A model generated the notes under the pieces. That model searched no databases. It had not been told where the DNA came from and saw only the letters and a program-made list of their open reading frames with translations. 64,000 nt of DNA from Streptomyces clavifer. GTDB lineage: Bacteria; Actinomycetota; Actinomycetes; Streptomycetales; Streptomycetaceae. The translations under genes were made by a program, and so were the position numbers. Positions 18,467-27,927 of this stretch are shown one piece after another; position 1 is the first letter of the stretch, and each line of letters begins with the position of its first letter. The stretch covers positions 124,001 to 188,000 of the forward strand of contig BMWJ01000009.1 in the NCBI GenBank assembly GCA_014651175.1, read 5' to 3'.

Positions 18467-19345
18467 GTGCCCTTCACCCTCAGCCACGCCGTAGCCGTCC
18501 TCCCGGGGATCCGCCGGTCCGGAGCGGGCCGGGGCCCGCTGTTCGCCTCCGCCCTCGTCGCGGGCTCGTTCGCCCCCGACATGACGTACTACGCGGACAC
18601 GGTGATCCCGGGGGCGATGGAATTCGGGGCAGTGACACACTCCGTGCCGGGTGTGTTCACCGTGGACGTACTCGTCACCGCCGCGGTCGTGGCGCTGTGG
18701 CTGCTGCTGCGCGAACCCCTGGTGGCCCTGCTGCCGGCCACGCGGCGGGGGCGCGTGTACGCCTTCGTGCGGGGCAGACGGTGGGACCCGGGGGCTCCCG
18801 TCCTCCCGGCGGCGGTGTGGTTCGTGGTGTCCGCGGCCATCGGGGCGGGCACGCACGTCGTGTGGGACGCCTTCACCCATCACAGCCGGTGGGGCACCGA
18901 GTTGGTGCCGGTGCTGAGCCGGAGCGTCGGCGGCCACCCGGTGTTCCAGCTGGTCCAGTACGGCAGTTCGGCCGTGGCGCTGACGGTCCTGGTCCGGTTC
19001 GTGCACACGGGGCTGCGCCGGACCGTCCCCCTGCCGGTGCCGGCGTCCGTACCCGTGCTCGGCCGGACGGAACGCCGCTCGGCGATCGCGCTCCTCGCCG
19101 GGTGCGGCCTGCTCGGCACCGCCCACCGGTGCGCACGCTGGTGGGCCTCCTCCGGGGGCACCGGCAGCCCGCTCGACATCATCCCGACCGCGTGCTTCGG
19201 CGCAGGGGCGGGGCTCGCCGTCGGCCTCGTGCTCTTCGGGGCGTGGATGCGGCTGCGGGCCCGCACGGCCGCCCTCCCGCCGGGCGGGCCGGGTGCGGAA
19301 AGCGCACCGGGCCGCCCCGCGGGCGAGGACGCCGGGCGTACCTGA
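18467..19345 (+). CDS. DUF4184 family membrane protein
   Basis: A 292-aa integral membrane protein starting MPFTLSHAVAVLP, the signature of DUF4184. It has about six hydrophobic segments and conserved polar residues (SFAPDMTYY, THSVPG, HVVWDAFTHHSRWG) reminiscent of membrane-bound metal-dependent hydrolases. The His/Asp residues could bind metal, but activity is unproven. The start is GTG 18467. It is divergent from the transglycosylase gene and convergent with polA (10-bp gap). Confidence 0.85.
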   Translation: MPFTLSHAVAVLPGIRRSGAGRGPLFASALVAGSFAPDMTYYADTVIPGAMEFGAVTHSVPGVFTVDVLVTAAVVALWLLLREPLVALLPATRRGRVYAFVRGRRWDPGAPVLPAAVWFVVSAAIGAGTHVVWDAFTHHSRWGTELVPVLSRSVGGHPVFQLVQYGSSAVALTVLVRFVHTGLRRTVPLPVPASVPVLGRTERRSAIALLAGCGLLGTAHRCARWWASSGGTGSPLDIIPTACFGAGAGLAVGLVLFGAWMRLRARTAALPPGGPGAESAPGRPAGEDAGRT

Positions 19346-19354
19346 CGGGGCCCG

Positions 19355-22069
19355 TCAGTGGGCGGCCGACTCCCAGTCCGTGCCCACACCGACCGAGACG
19401 TCCAGCGGAGCACGGAGCTCGACCGCCGTGGACATCTCCCTGCGGAGGATCTCCTCGACCTGCTCGCGTTCCCCCCGGGCGATCTCGAGGACGATTTCGT
19501 CGTGGACCTGGAGCAGCATCCGTGAGGTCAGCTTCGCCTCGGTGAGCGCCTTGTCCACCTTGAGCATCGCGACCTTCACGATGTCGGCCGCGGTCCCCTG
19601 GATCGGCGCGTTGAGCGCCATCCGTTCCGCCATCTCACGTCGCTGACGGTTGTCGCTGGTCAGGTCCGGGAGATAGCGGCGGCGGCCGAAGACCGTCTCC
19701 GTGTAGCCGGTGGACCTGGCCTCCTCCACGACGCGGTGCAGGTAGTCACGGACCCCGCCGAACCGCTCGAAGTAGGTGTCCATCAGGCCGCGGGCCTCGC
19801 CGGGCTCGATGTTCAGCTGCTGGGAGAGCCCGAACGCGGAGAGCCCGTAGGCGAGTCCGTACGACATCGCCTTGATCTTGCGGCGCATCTCCGCGTCGAC
19901 GGCGGACTTCTCGACGCCGAACACCTGTGAGGCGACCGTGGTGTGCAGGTCCTCCCCCGAGGTGAACGCCTCGATCAGACCGGCGTCCTCGGAGAGGTGC
20001 GCCATCACCCGCAGCTCGATCTGGCTGTAGTCGGCCGTCATGAGCGTCTCGAAGCCCTCGCCGACGACGAAGCCCCGGCGGATGGCCCGCCCCTCGTCCG
20101 TCCGGACGGGGATGTTCTGCAGGTTCGGGTCGGTGGAGGAGAGCCGCCCCGTCGCCGCGACCGTCTGGTTGAACGTGGTGTGGATGCGGCCGTCCGCACC
20201 GATGGTCTTGACCAGGCCCTCGACCGTGACCCGCAGCTTCGCCTGCTCGCGGTGGCGCAGCATGATCACCGGCAGCTCGTGCTCGGTCTGCGCGGCCAGC
20301 CAGGCCAGCGCGTCGGCGTCCGTCGTGTAGCCCGTCTTCGTCTTCTTCGTCTTCGGGAGTGCCAGCTCGCCGAAGAGGACTTCCTGGAGCTGCTTGGGCG
20401 ACCCGAGGTTGAACTCACGGCCCACCGCGGCGTGCGCCTCCTTCACCGCCTGCTGCACGGCGCCGGCGAACTGCTGCTCCATGCCCTGCAGATGTTCCCG
20501 GTCGGCGGCGATCCCGTGCCGCTCCAGACGGGCCAGCAGGATCGAGGTCGGGAGCTCCATGTCGTGGAGCAGCTCGGCCGCGCCGACCTCCCGCAGACGG
20601 ACCGTGAACGCCTCACCCAGATCCAGGACCGCCCGGGCCTGCGACATCAGGGCGTCCGCCTCGGCCCGGTCGTCGGCGCCGAAGGCCAGCTGGCCGTCGG
20701 ACGCCGCGGCGGGGGCCAGCTCCCGGCCCAGGTACTCGATGGACAGGGCGTCCAGGGCGAACGACCGGCGTCCGGGCTTGACCAGGTAGGCGGCCAGTGC
20801 GGTGTCCATGGTGACACCGTCGATCCGCCAGCCCTGCTCGGGGAAGACCCGCATGGCGCTCTTCGCGTTGTGCATGACCTTGGGCCGCTCCGGGTCGGCG
20901 ACCCACGACGAGAACGCCCGGTCGTCGGCCTCGTCGAGCTGCGACGGGTCGAACCAGGCCGCGGCCCCGTCGGCGGCGGCCAGCGCCACCTCGGTCACAC
21001 TCCCCGTGCCCAGCGCCCACGTGTCGACCGTGACGACTCCGAGCGGCTGGGCGCCGTGGGCCTCCAGCCAGGCCGCGACCTCGCCCGAGCCCAGCACCGA
21101 ACCGTCCAGCTCGACACCGGACGCGGGCACGGGAGCCGCCTCCTGCCCCGCCGCACCCGGGTCCACGGCCATCAGCCGCTCGCGCAGGCTCGGATTACGG
21201 ATCTCCAGGACGTCCAGCACACCGGTCACCGCCGTGCGGTCGTACGGTGCGCGCTCCAGCTCCTGCGGTGCCTTCGGCAGCTCCACGTCCCGGACCATCT
21301 CGGTCAGCCGGCGGTTCATGCGGACCGCGTCCAGGTGGTCGCGGAAATTCTGCCCGGCCTTGCCCTTGACCTCCTCGGCACGCGCCACGAGGTCGTCGAA
21401 CGAACCGAACTGGTTGATCCACTTCGCGGCGGTCTTCTCACCGACGCCCGGGATGCCCGGCAGGTTGTCCGACGGGTCGCCCCGCAGAGCCGCGAAGTCG
21501 GGATACTGCCGCGGCGTGAGCCCGTACTTCTCCTCGACCTTGGCCGGGGTGAAGCGCGTCAGCTCGGAGACACCCTTCGTCGGGTACAGCACGGTCACGT
21601 TGTCCGTGATCAGCTGGAAGGAGTCCCGGTCGCCCGTGACGATCAGCACCTCGAAGCCCGCCGCCTCGGCCTGCGTGGCCAGCGTCGCGATGACGTCGTC
21701 CGCCTCGAAGCCGTCGACCGCGAACCGGTCGGCGTGCATCGCGTCGAGCAGCTCGCCGATCAGCTCCACCTGCCCCTTGAACTCGTCGGGGGTCTTGGAG
21801 CGGTTCGCCTTGTACTCCGGGAACTCCTGCGAACGCCACGTCTTGCGGGACACGTCGAACGCCACCGCGAAGTGCGTGGGCGCCTCGTCACGCAGGGTGT
21901 TCGCCAGCATCGACGCGAAGCCGTACACGGCGTTCGTCGGCTGCCCCGTGCCGGTCGTGAAATTCTCCGCGGGGAGCGCAAAGAACGCCCGGTACGCCAG
22001 GGAGTGCCCGTCCATCAGGAGCAGGCGCGGTCGGTTGTCTGCCGTCTTCTTCGATGCCGTCTCAGCCAC
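19355..22069 (-). CDS. polA: DNA polymerase I
   Basis: A 904-aa Pol I that fills gaps during repair and removes RNA primers. The N-terminal 5'-nuclease domain spans about 15-305 (LLLMDGHSLAYRAFFAL; FEADDVIATLA; TGDRDSFQLI; LRGDPSDNLPGIPGVGEKTA). The 3'-5' exonuclease fold (about 320-490) is degenerate: the usual DxE reads DTW in VDTWALG, so proofreading is probably absent, as known in actinobacteria. The polymerase domain carries motif A TADYSQIELRVMAH, motif B region RRKIKAMSYGLAYGLS and motif C LLQVHDEIVLE. The GTG at 22069 gives the usual length; the open frame upstream is not family-like. Confidence 0.97.
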   Translation of the reverse strand: MAETASKKTADNRPRLLLMDGHSLAYRAFFALPAENFTTGTGQPTNAVYGFASMLANTLRDEAPTHFAVAFDVSRKTWRSQEFPEYKANRSKTPDEFKGQVELIGELLDAMHADRFAVDGFEADDVIATLATQAEAAGFEVLIVTGDRDSFQLITDNVTVLYPTKGVSELTRFTPAKVEEKYGLTPRQYPDFAALRGDPSDNLPGIPGVGEKTAAKWINQFGSFDDLVARAEEVKGKAGQNFRDHLDAVRMNRRLTEMVRDVELPKAPQELERAPYDRTAVTGVLDVLEIRNPSLRERLMAVDPGAAGQEAAPVPASGVELDGSVLGSGEVAAWLEAHGAQPLGVVTVDTWALGTGSVTEVALAAADGAAAWFDPSQLDEADDRAFSSWVADPERPKVMHNAKSAMRVFPEQGWRIDGVTMDTALAAYLVKPGRRSFALDALSIEYLGRELAPAAASDGQLAFGADDRAEADALMSQARAVLDLGEAFTVRLREVGAAELLHDMELPTSILLARLERHGIAADREHLQGMEQQFAGAVQQAVKEAHAAVGREFNLGSPKQLQEVLFGELALPKTKKTKTGYTTDADALAWLAAQTEHELPVIMLRHREQAKLRVTVEGLVKTIGADGRIHTTFNQTVAATGRLSSTDPNLQNIPVRTDEGRAIRRGFVVGEGFETLMTADYSQIELRVMAHLSEDAGLIEAFTSGEDLHTTVASQVFGVEKSAVDAEMRRKIKAMSYGLAYGLSAFGLSQQLNIEPGEARGLMDTYFERFGGVRDYLHRVVEEARSTGYTETVFGRRRYLPDLTSDNRQRREMAERMALNAPIQGTAADIVKVAMLKVDKALTEAKLTSRMLLQVHDEIVLEIARGEREQVEEILRREMSTAVELRAPLDVSVGVGTDWESAAH

Positions 22070-22253
22070 GCCCCCGATCCTGCCACGGACCACTGACAAT
22101 CCGGACCGGCCGCCGCTCGCCCCGCGCTCGCGCACGGGTCGAGCCCCGGTGGCGCGGCGCCGGGCCGCCCGGGCCCGGCTTCCCCCCGGGCGGTCCGGCA
22201 CCGGTACATGACACGATCGAGGGCAGGAACGAAGCGCTCGAAGGGGAGCAACC

Positions 22254-24551
22254 ATGGCCACCAAGCCCCCGACCGGTGACCCGGTCCAGGACGCGCCGCA
22301 GGTCGAAGCGGTCCAGCACGCCGCCGCGGGTCTGCCCGCCGTCGCCCACAGCCTGCGCATCGCCCAGCAGCAGATGGGAGTGCGGCGCACCGCCCGAACC
22401 CTCCTCAAGGTCAACCAGAAGGACGGCTTCGACTGTCCCGGCTGCGCCTGGCCCGAGGGCGACAAGCGGCACACCGCGGAATTCTGCGAGAACGGTGCCA
22501 AGGCCGTCGCCGAGGAGGCGACCCTGCGCCGCGTCACTCCCGACTTCTTCGCCGCGCACCCCGTCGCCGACCTCGCCACCCGGAGCGGCTACTGGCTCGG
22601 CCAGCAGGGCCGCATCACGCAGCCCGTGTATCTCCCCGAGGGGGCCGACCGGTACGAGCCGGTGACCTGGGAACGCGCCTTCGAGATCCTCGCCGAGGAG
22701 CTCACGGCGCTCGCCTCTCCCGACGAGGCGCTCTTCTACACCTCGGGCCGTACCAGCAACGAGGCGGCGTTCCTGCTCCAGCTCTTCGCCCGGGAGTTCG
22801 GCACGAACAACCTCCCGGACTGCTCCAACATGTGCCACGAGTCGTCGGGGTCGGCGCTCACCGAGACCATCGGCGTCGGCAAGGGCAGTGTCAGCCTGGA
22901 GGACCTCCACCAGGCCGACCTGATCATCGTCGCCGGGCAGAACCCGGGCACCAACCACCCCCGGATGCTCTCCGCGCTGGAGCAGGCCAAGGCGGCCGGA
23001 GCGAAGATCATCTCGGTGAACCCGCTGCCCGAGGCCGGCATGGAGCGCTTCAAGAACCCCCAGACCGCCCGCGGCATGGTCAGGGGCGCCGCCCTCAACG
23101 ACCTCTTCCTGCAGATCCGCATCGGCGGCGACCAGGCCCTCTTCCGCCTCCTGAACAAGATGATCCTGGAGACCGAGGGAGCCGTCGACACCGCGTTCGT
23201 CGGTGAACACACCCACGGGTACGAGGAGTTCGCGGAGGCGGCCCGCGCCGCCGACTGGGCGCGGACGCTCACCGCCACCGGCCTGGAGCGCGAGGACATC
23301 GAGCAGGCCCTCGCCATGGTCCTCGCCTCGAAGCGGACCATCGTCTGCTGGGCCATGGGCCTCACCCAGCACAAGCACTCCGTGCCGACGATCCGCGAAG
23401 TGGTCAACTTCCTCCTGCTGCGCGGCAACATCGGCAGGCCCGGCGCCGGGGTCTGCCCCGTGCGCGGCCACTCCAACGTCCAGGGCGACCGCACCATGGG
23501 CATCTTCGAACGGCCCTCGACGGCCTTCCTCGACGCCCTGGACAAGGAATTCGGCATCACCTCGCCGCGCCACCACGGCTACGACGTCGTCCGGTCCATC
23601 CAGGCACTGCGCGACGGCGACGCCAAGGTCTTCTTCGCCATGGGCGGCAACTTCGTCGCCGCGACACCCGACACCGCCGTCACCGAGGCCGCGATGCGCC
23701 GCGCGCGCCTCACCGTCCACGTGTCCACCAAGCTCAACCGCTCGCACGCCGTGACCGGCACCCGCGCCCTGATCCTGCCCACGCTCGGACGCACCGACAA
23801 GGACGTCCAGGCGGGCACGAAGCAGTTCGTCACCGTCGAGGACTCCATGGGCCTGGTCCACTCCTCGCGCGGCAACCTCGCCCCCGCGAGCCCGCACCTG
23901 CTCTCCGAACCGGCCATCGTCGCCCGGCTGGCCCGCGCCGTCCTCGGCCCCCGCTCCACCACGCCCTGGGAGGAGTTCGAGAAGGACTACGGGACGATCC
24001 GCGACCGCGTCTCGCGCGTCGTGCCCGGCTTCGAGGACTTCAACGCCCGCGTCGCACGGCCGGGCGGGTTCTCGCTGCCCCACGCCCCGCGCGACGAACG
24101 CCGCTTCCCCACCGCCACGGGCAAAGCCAACTTCACCGCCGCACCGGTCGAGTACCCCGAGCTCCCCGCGGGCCGGCTGCTGCTGCAGACCCTGCGCTCC
24201 CACGACCAGTACAACACCACGATCTACGGCCTCGACGACCGCTACCGCGGCATCAGGGGCGGCCGCCGCGTCGTCATGGTCAACCCCGAGGACGCCCACG
24301 CGCTCGGCCTCCCCGACGGCTCGTACACCGACCTCGTCGGCGAGTGGAAGGACGGGGTGGAACGCAGGGCACCGGGCTTCCGCGTCGTCCACTACCCGAC
24401 CGCACGCGGCTGCGCCGCCGCGTACTACCCCGAGACCAATGTGCTGGTCCCCCTCGACTCCACCGCGGACACCAGCAACACCCCCGCCAGCAAGTCGGTC
24501 GTCGTCCGTTTCGAGAAGGCCCGGAACGACGGCCGGGACACCGGCCACTAA
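22254..24551 (+). CDS. FdhF/YdeP family molybdopterin oxidoreductase
   Basis: A 765-aa bis-MGD molybdoenzyme of the YdeP/FdhF-like branch. C61 and C64 (FDCPGCAWPEGD) and C78 are candidates for an iron-sulfur site. The molybdopterin oxidoreductase domain spans about 100-530 (WERAFEILAEEL; TSGRTSNEAAFLLQLFAREFGTNN, broken here by length; NICHESS-like SNMCHESSG), and a C-terminal molybdopterin dinucleotide-binding domain occupies about 640-755 (LLQTLRSHDQYNTTIYG). It is cytoplasmic, with no Tat signal. Its substrate is unknown; the E. coli homologue YdeP is linked to acid resistance. GGGGAG lies 6-7 nt before the ATG. Confidence 0.92.
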   Translation: MATKPPTGDPVQDAPQVEAVQHAAAGLPAVAHSLRIAQQQMGVRRTARTLLKVNQKDGFDCPGCAWPEGDKRHTAEFCENGAKAVAEEATLRRVTPDFFAAHPVADLATRSGYWLGQQGRITQPVYLPEGADRYEPVTWERAFEILAEELTALASPDEALFYTSGRTSNEAAFLLQLFAREFGTNNLPDCSNMCHESSGSALTETIGVGKGSVSLEDLHQADLIIVAGQNPGTNHPRMLSALEQAKAAGAKIISVNPLPEAGMERFKNPQTARGMVRGAALNDLFLQIRIGGDQALFRLLNKMILETEGAVDTAFVGEHTHGYEEFAEAARAADWARTLTATGLEREDIEQALAMVLASKRTIVCWAMGLTQHKHSVPTIREVVNFLLLRGNIGRPGAGVCPVRGHSNVQGDRTMGIFERPSTAFLDALDKEFGITSPRHHGYDVVRSIQALRDGDAKVFFAMGGNFVAATPDTAVTEAAMRRARLTVHVSTKLNRSHAVTGTRALILPTLGRTDKDVQAGTKQFVTVEDSMGLVHSSRGNLAPASPHLLSEPAIVARLARAVLGPRSTTPWEEFEKDYGTIRDRVSRVVPGFEDFNARVARPGGFSLPHAPRDERRFPTATGKANFTAAPVEYPELPAGRLLLQTLRSHDQYNTTIYGLDDRYRGIRGGRRVVMVNPEDAHALGLPDGSYTDLVGEWKDGVERRAPGFRVVHYPTARGCAAAYYPETNVLVPLDSTADTSNTPASKSVVVRFEKARNDGRDTGH

Positions 24552-24613
24552 GCGTTCGCTCAGTCGTCTGATAGGAACAGGGCACACAGCAACGAACGAT
24601 CGGAGCCGGACCC

Positions 24614-25084
24614 ATGGGCGAGCACACCGCACCCACGTTCCCCCAGGAGATCATCGACGAGTACGCCGCGCTCGGTGTCGACCTCCCCGCCCTCTTCTCC
24701 GCCGGGCACCTCGGCGAGCGCATGGGCGTACGGATCGTCGAGGCCTCCGCCGAGCGCGTCGTGGGCACCATGCCCGTCGAGGGAAACACCCAGCCCTACG
24801 GCCTGCTCCACGGCGGCGCCTCGGCCGTCCTCGCCGAGACCCTCGGCTCCGTCGGCAGCATGCTGCACGGCGGAGCCACCAAGATCGCCGTCGGCGTCGA
24901 CCTCAACTGCACCCACCACCGGGGCGCCCGCAGCGGTCTGGTCACCGGAGTCGCCACCCCCGTGCACCGCGGGCGCTCCACCGCCACGTACGAAGTGGTC
25001 ATCACCGACGAACAGGACAAGCGGGTCTGTACCGCCCGACTCACCTGCCTCCTCCGCGACATGGAGCGCCCCACAGCCGGCTGA
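24614..25084 (+). CDS. Hotdog-fold acyl-CoA thioesterase (PaaI type)
   Basis: A 156-aa hotdog thioesterase. The catalytic signature HGGASAVLAET occupies residues 66-76, with E75 the likely catalytic acid and the HGG loop preceding the long helix. A later ATYEVVITDEQDKRVCTARLT forms the central strands. Proteins of this PaaI/entD-like type hydrolyse aromatic or medium-chain acyl-CoA. It follows the molybdoenzyme by 62 bp on the same strand and may share its transcript; no paa genes are nearby. Confidence 0.9.
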   Translation: MGEHTAPTFPQEIIDEYAALGVDLPALFSAGHLGERMGVRIVEASAERVVGTMPVEGNTQPYGLLHGGASAVLAETLGSVGSMLHGGATKIAVGVDLNCTHHRGARSGLVTGVATPVHRGRSTATYEVVITDEQDKRVCTARLTCLLRDMERPTAG

Positions 25085-25680
25085 CCGGCCCGCCCCGACA
25101 CCTGCCGCCCGGCCCGGAACGCGCACCGCATTCCGGACCGGGCGGACCCATATCCGAAGCATTTCCGGAATGTTGCCGGATACGCACCGTCAACACCCCT
25201 GACCGGTGCACATGCCCCAAGAGGCACCTCAGCAGCGACTCCGGCCGCCGCCGCGAATCGAACACACACCCCAGATGTAACACTGCGTAACAAGTGTGCA
25301 ATACACGAAAACGGTCACGCGCCCACCCCCCGAGTCGCCGCGGCGGCGACATCGCGCCCCTTGCGCCCCGATTCGCGCGACAGCACCAAGATCCGCTCAA
25401 GCCCCTTAGCGGAGCTGCGCGTTCTCACGATGCGGTCACTTCGCCACCCGCGGAAATGCCGCACATGCGCACTCTGCGGCCATCAAGTCTTCCCCATGGT
25501 ATAACAAGACAGTCACATCATCAGCTGACCTGTCCCAGACCCCCTCACCTGCCCATAGAGTCACGGCCAGTCACCGCGCCGCCGGGCGTGTCTGCTGCAC
25601 GGCCCCTGTATCGACCAGTACAGCCCGGCGTAGTCACGGCACCTCATGCAGAGGAGGCCGCGCCAGGGAAAGGACCTTTC
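25085..25680. other. Long leader/promoter region upstream of the liv operon
   Basis: No gene is visible in these 596 bp. The first part has the imperfect pairs of a weak terminator for the thioesterase gene. Around 25277-25312 two GTAAC pentamers, a CACT...AGTG pair and GAAAAC occur close together, which could be a regulator site, although the spacing does not match the GlnR consensus. A possible extended -10 lies at 25497-25505. Confidence 0.4.
25497..25505 (+). promoter_or_regulatory. Possible extended -10 of the liv operon
   Basis: TATAAC (25500-25505) is preceded by TGG, an extended -10 arrangement; no good -35 is present. The leader would be about 170 nt. Confidence 0.3.
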
Positions 25681-26890
25681 GTGCGACACCGTTCTTTGAT
25701 CATCCTCACCACAGTCCGCCTGCGGGTCGCGCGACGACGACAGCAAGGGCAGCGGCGACAGCGGCGGCAAGACCACCGTCGTCATCGGTGTCGACGCCCC
25801 GCTGACCGGATCCCTCTCCGCACTCGGCCAGGGCATCAAGAACTCCGTGGACCTCGCGGCCAAGACCGCGAACAAGAACAACGAAGTCCCCGGCATCGAG
25901 TTCAAGATCGAGGCCCTCGACGACCAGGCCGTCCCCGCCTCCGGGCAGGCCAACGCCGCCAAGCTCGTCGGCAACAAGGAAGTCCTCGGAGCCGTCGGCC
26001 CGCTGAACTCGGGCGTCGCCCAGTCCATGCAGGGCGTCTTCGAGAAGGCCAACCTGGCCCAGGTCTCCCCGGCCAACACCAACCCCGCCCTCAGCCAGGG
26101 CGACAACTGGGGCAAGGGCGACTCCAAGCGCGTCTTCAAGACGTACTTCCGCACCTGCGCCACCGACGTCGTCCAGGGCAAGTTCGCCGCCCAGTACCTG
26201 TACAACGACGCCAAGAAGAAGAAGGTCTACGTCGTCGACGACAAGCAGACCTACGGCGCCGGCCTCGCCGCGATCTTCTCCGCGGAGTTCGAGCGCCTCG
26301 GCGGCAAGGTCGTCGGCACCGACCACGTCACCGTGAAGGAGACCGACTTCTCCAGCACGGCCGACAAGGTCAAGAGCTCCGGCGCCGACTCCGTCTACTA
26401 CGGCGGCCAGTACCCCGAGGGCGGCCTCCTCTCCGACCAGATCAAGAAGACCGGCGCCAAGATCCCCACCATGGGCGGCGACGGCATCTACGACCCGGCC
26501 TTCATCAGCGCCTCCGGTGAGGCCAAGGACGGCGACTTCGCCACCTCCGTCGGCTACCCCGTCGAGGCCCTCCCGACCGCCAAGCAGTTCATCGCGGACT
26601 ACACCGCCGGCGGCTACAAGGACCCCTTCGCTGCCTACGGCGGCTACTCCTACGACGCCGGATGGGCCATCATCCAGGCCGTCAAGGCCGTCGTCGCCGA
26701 GAACGACGGCAAGCTCCCCGAGGACGCCCGCGCCAAGGTCACCGAGGCCATGGCCAAGGTCTCCTTCGACGGCGTGACCGGCAAGGTCTCCTTCGACGAG
26801 TTCGGTGACACCACCAACAAGCAGCTCACCGTCTACGAGGTCCAGAAGGGCGCTTGGAAGGACGTCAAGAGCGCCACGTTCGAGGACTGA
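25681..26890 (+). pseudogene. Branched-chain amino acid ABC transporter substrate-binding protein, frameshifted at the lipobox
   Basis: The body is an intact periplasmic-binding-protein type 1 domain: TTVVIGVDAPLTGSLSALGQGIKNSV, broken here only for length, onward to 26890 with KKVYVVDDKQTYGAGLA and ADSVYYGGQYPEGG. The expected start, GTG 25681 after GGAAAGGA, reads VRHRSLIILTTV, the beginning of a signal peptide, but the following lipobox (ACGSRDDDSKGSGDSGG) is in the +2 frame, behind a stop at 25697-25699. The signal peptide lacks most of its hydrophobic core, as if a short non-triplet deletion had joined ...TTV to SACGS. The only in-frame start left is GTG 25847 (347 aa, no signal), which would give a cytoplasmic protein. 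A sequencing error cannot be excluded. Confidence 0.8.
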
Positions 26891-26921
26891 TCACCCAGCA
26901 CACCCCCAGCACATGCTCCTG

Positions 26922-26956
26922 ACCGCGCGAGGACGCAAACAGCGCCCTCGCGCGGT
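26922..26956 (+). terminator. Intra-operon hairpin between livK-like gene and livH
   Basis: An 11-bp perfect stem (26922-26932 with 26946-26956), extended inside the loop by a 3-bp pair, 31 bp after the binding-protein stop. There is no U-tract. It may act as a partial terminator or RNase-protective hairpin giving more binding protein than permease. Confidence 0.6.
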
Positions 26957-26989
26957 GTCATATCCGACAAGCTCATCGGAGGCACTGCG

Positions 26990-27922
26990 GTGAACGAACT
27001 GCCGCAACAGCTGGCCAACGGTCTCGCACTCGGCGCGCTCTATGGCCTCATAGCCATCGGGTACACCATGGTGTACGGCATCGTCCAGCTCATCAATTTC
27101 GCCCACGGCGAGATCTTCATGATCGGGGGCTTCGGCGCCCTCACCACCTACCTGGCACTCCCCAGCGGCACCTCGCTCATGGTGGTCATACCCCTCATGA
27201 TCATCGGTGGCGCGATCGCCTCCGTCGCCGTAGCCACAGCGGCAGAACGCTTCGCCTACCGCCCCCTGCGCGGCGCACCTCGCCTGGCCCCGCTCATCAC
27301 CGCGATCGGCCTCTCGATCGTCCTCCAGCAGCTTGTCTGGGGCTTCTACCCCGACGCGAAGAAGCCGCGCAGCTTCCCGGAGTTCCAGGGCGAGTCGTTC
27401 AAGATCTTCGACAACCTCTACCTCCAGCGCGCCGACGCCTTCACCCTCGTCCTCGCCCCCCTCTGCATGCTCGCCCTCGGCATGTTCGTCGCCAAGAGCC
27501 GCAGCGGCCGCGCCATGCAGGCCACCGCGCAGGACCCCGACACGGCCAAGCTCATGGGCATCAACACCGACCGCATCATCGTGATGGCCTTCGCCATCGG
27601 AGCCGCGTTCGCCGCCATCGCAGCCGTCGCCTACGGTCTCGACAAGGGCCAGATCAACTTCGAGATGGGCTTCCTCCTCGGACTCAAGGCCTTCACCGCA
27701 GCGGTACTCGGCGGCATCGGCAACATCTACGGAGCCATGGTCGGCGGAGTCGTCCTCGGCCTCGCCGAAGCCCTCTCGATCGCCTACATCGAAGAGATCC
27801 CCGGCATGCAGCAGCTCGGCGGCGGCGCCTGGGCCAACGTCTGGGCATTCGTACTTCTCATCGTCGTCCTCCTCGTCAGGCCACAGGGCCTGCTCGGTGA
27901 GCGCGTCGCGGATCGGGCGTGA
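26990..27922 (+). CDS. livH: Branched-chain amino acid ABC transporter permease (LivH)
   Basis: A 310-aa inner-membrane permease with about eight hydrophobic segments. The start NELPQQLANGLALGALYGLIAIGYTMVYG, broken here for length, and the motif RAMQATAQDPDTAKLMGIN (the EAA-like cytoplasmic loop contacting the ATPase) are characteristic of LivH. GGAGG lies 8 nt before GTG 26990. It pairs with LivM as the membrane channel and is intact although the upstream binding-protein gene is frameshifted. Confidence 0.95.
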   Translation: MNELPQQLANGLALGALYGLIAIGYTMVYGIVQLINFAHGEIFMIGGFGALTTYLALPSGTSLMVVIPLMIIGGAIASVAVATAAERFAYRPLRGAPRLAPLITAIGLSIVLQQLVWGFYPDAKKPRSFPEFQGESFKIFDNLYLQRADAFTLVLAPLCMLALGMFVAKSRSGRAMQATAQDPDTAKLMGINTDRIIVMAFAIGAAFAAIAAVAYGLDKGQINFEMGFLLGLKAFTAAVLGGIGNIYGAMVGGVVLGLAEALSIAYIEEIPGMQQLGGGAWANVWAFVLLIVVLLVRPQGLLGERVADRA

Positions 27923-27927
27923 GAGCC

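Noticed and set aside
25277-25312. GlnR box upstream of the liv operon
   Set aside because: Two GTAAC pentamers are present, but they are spaced 5 bp apart and lack the GaAAC partner, so the consensus GTnAC-n6-GaAAC is not met.
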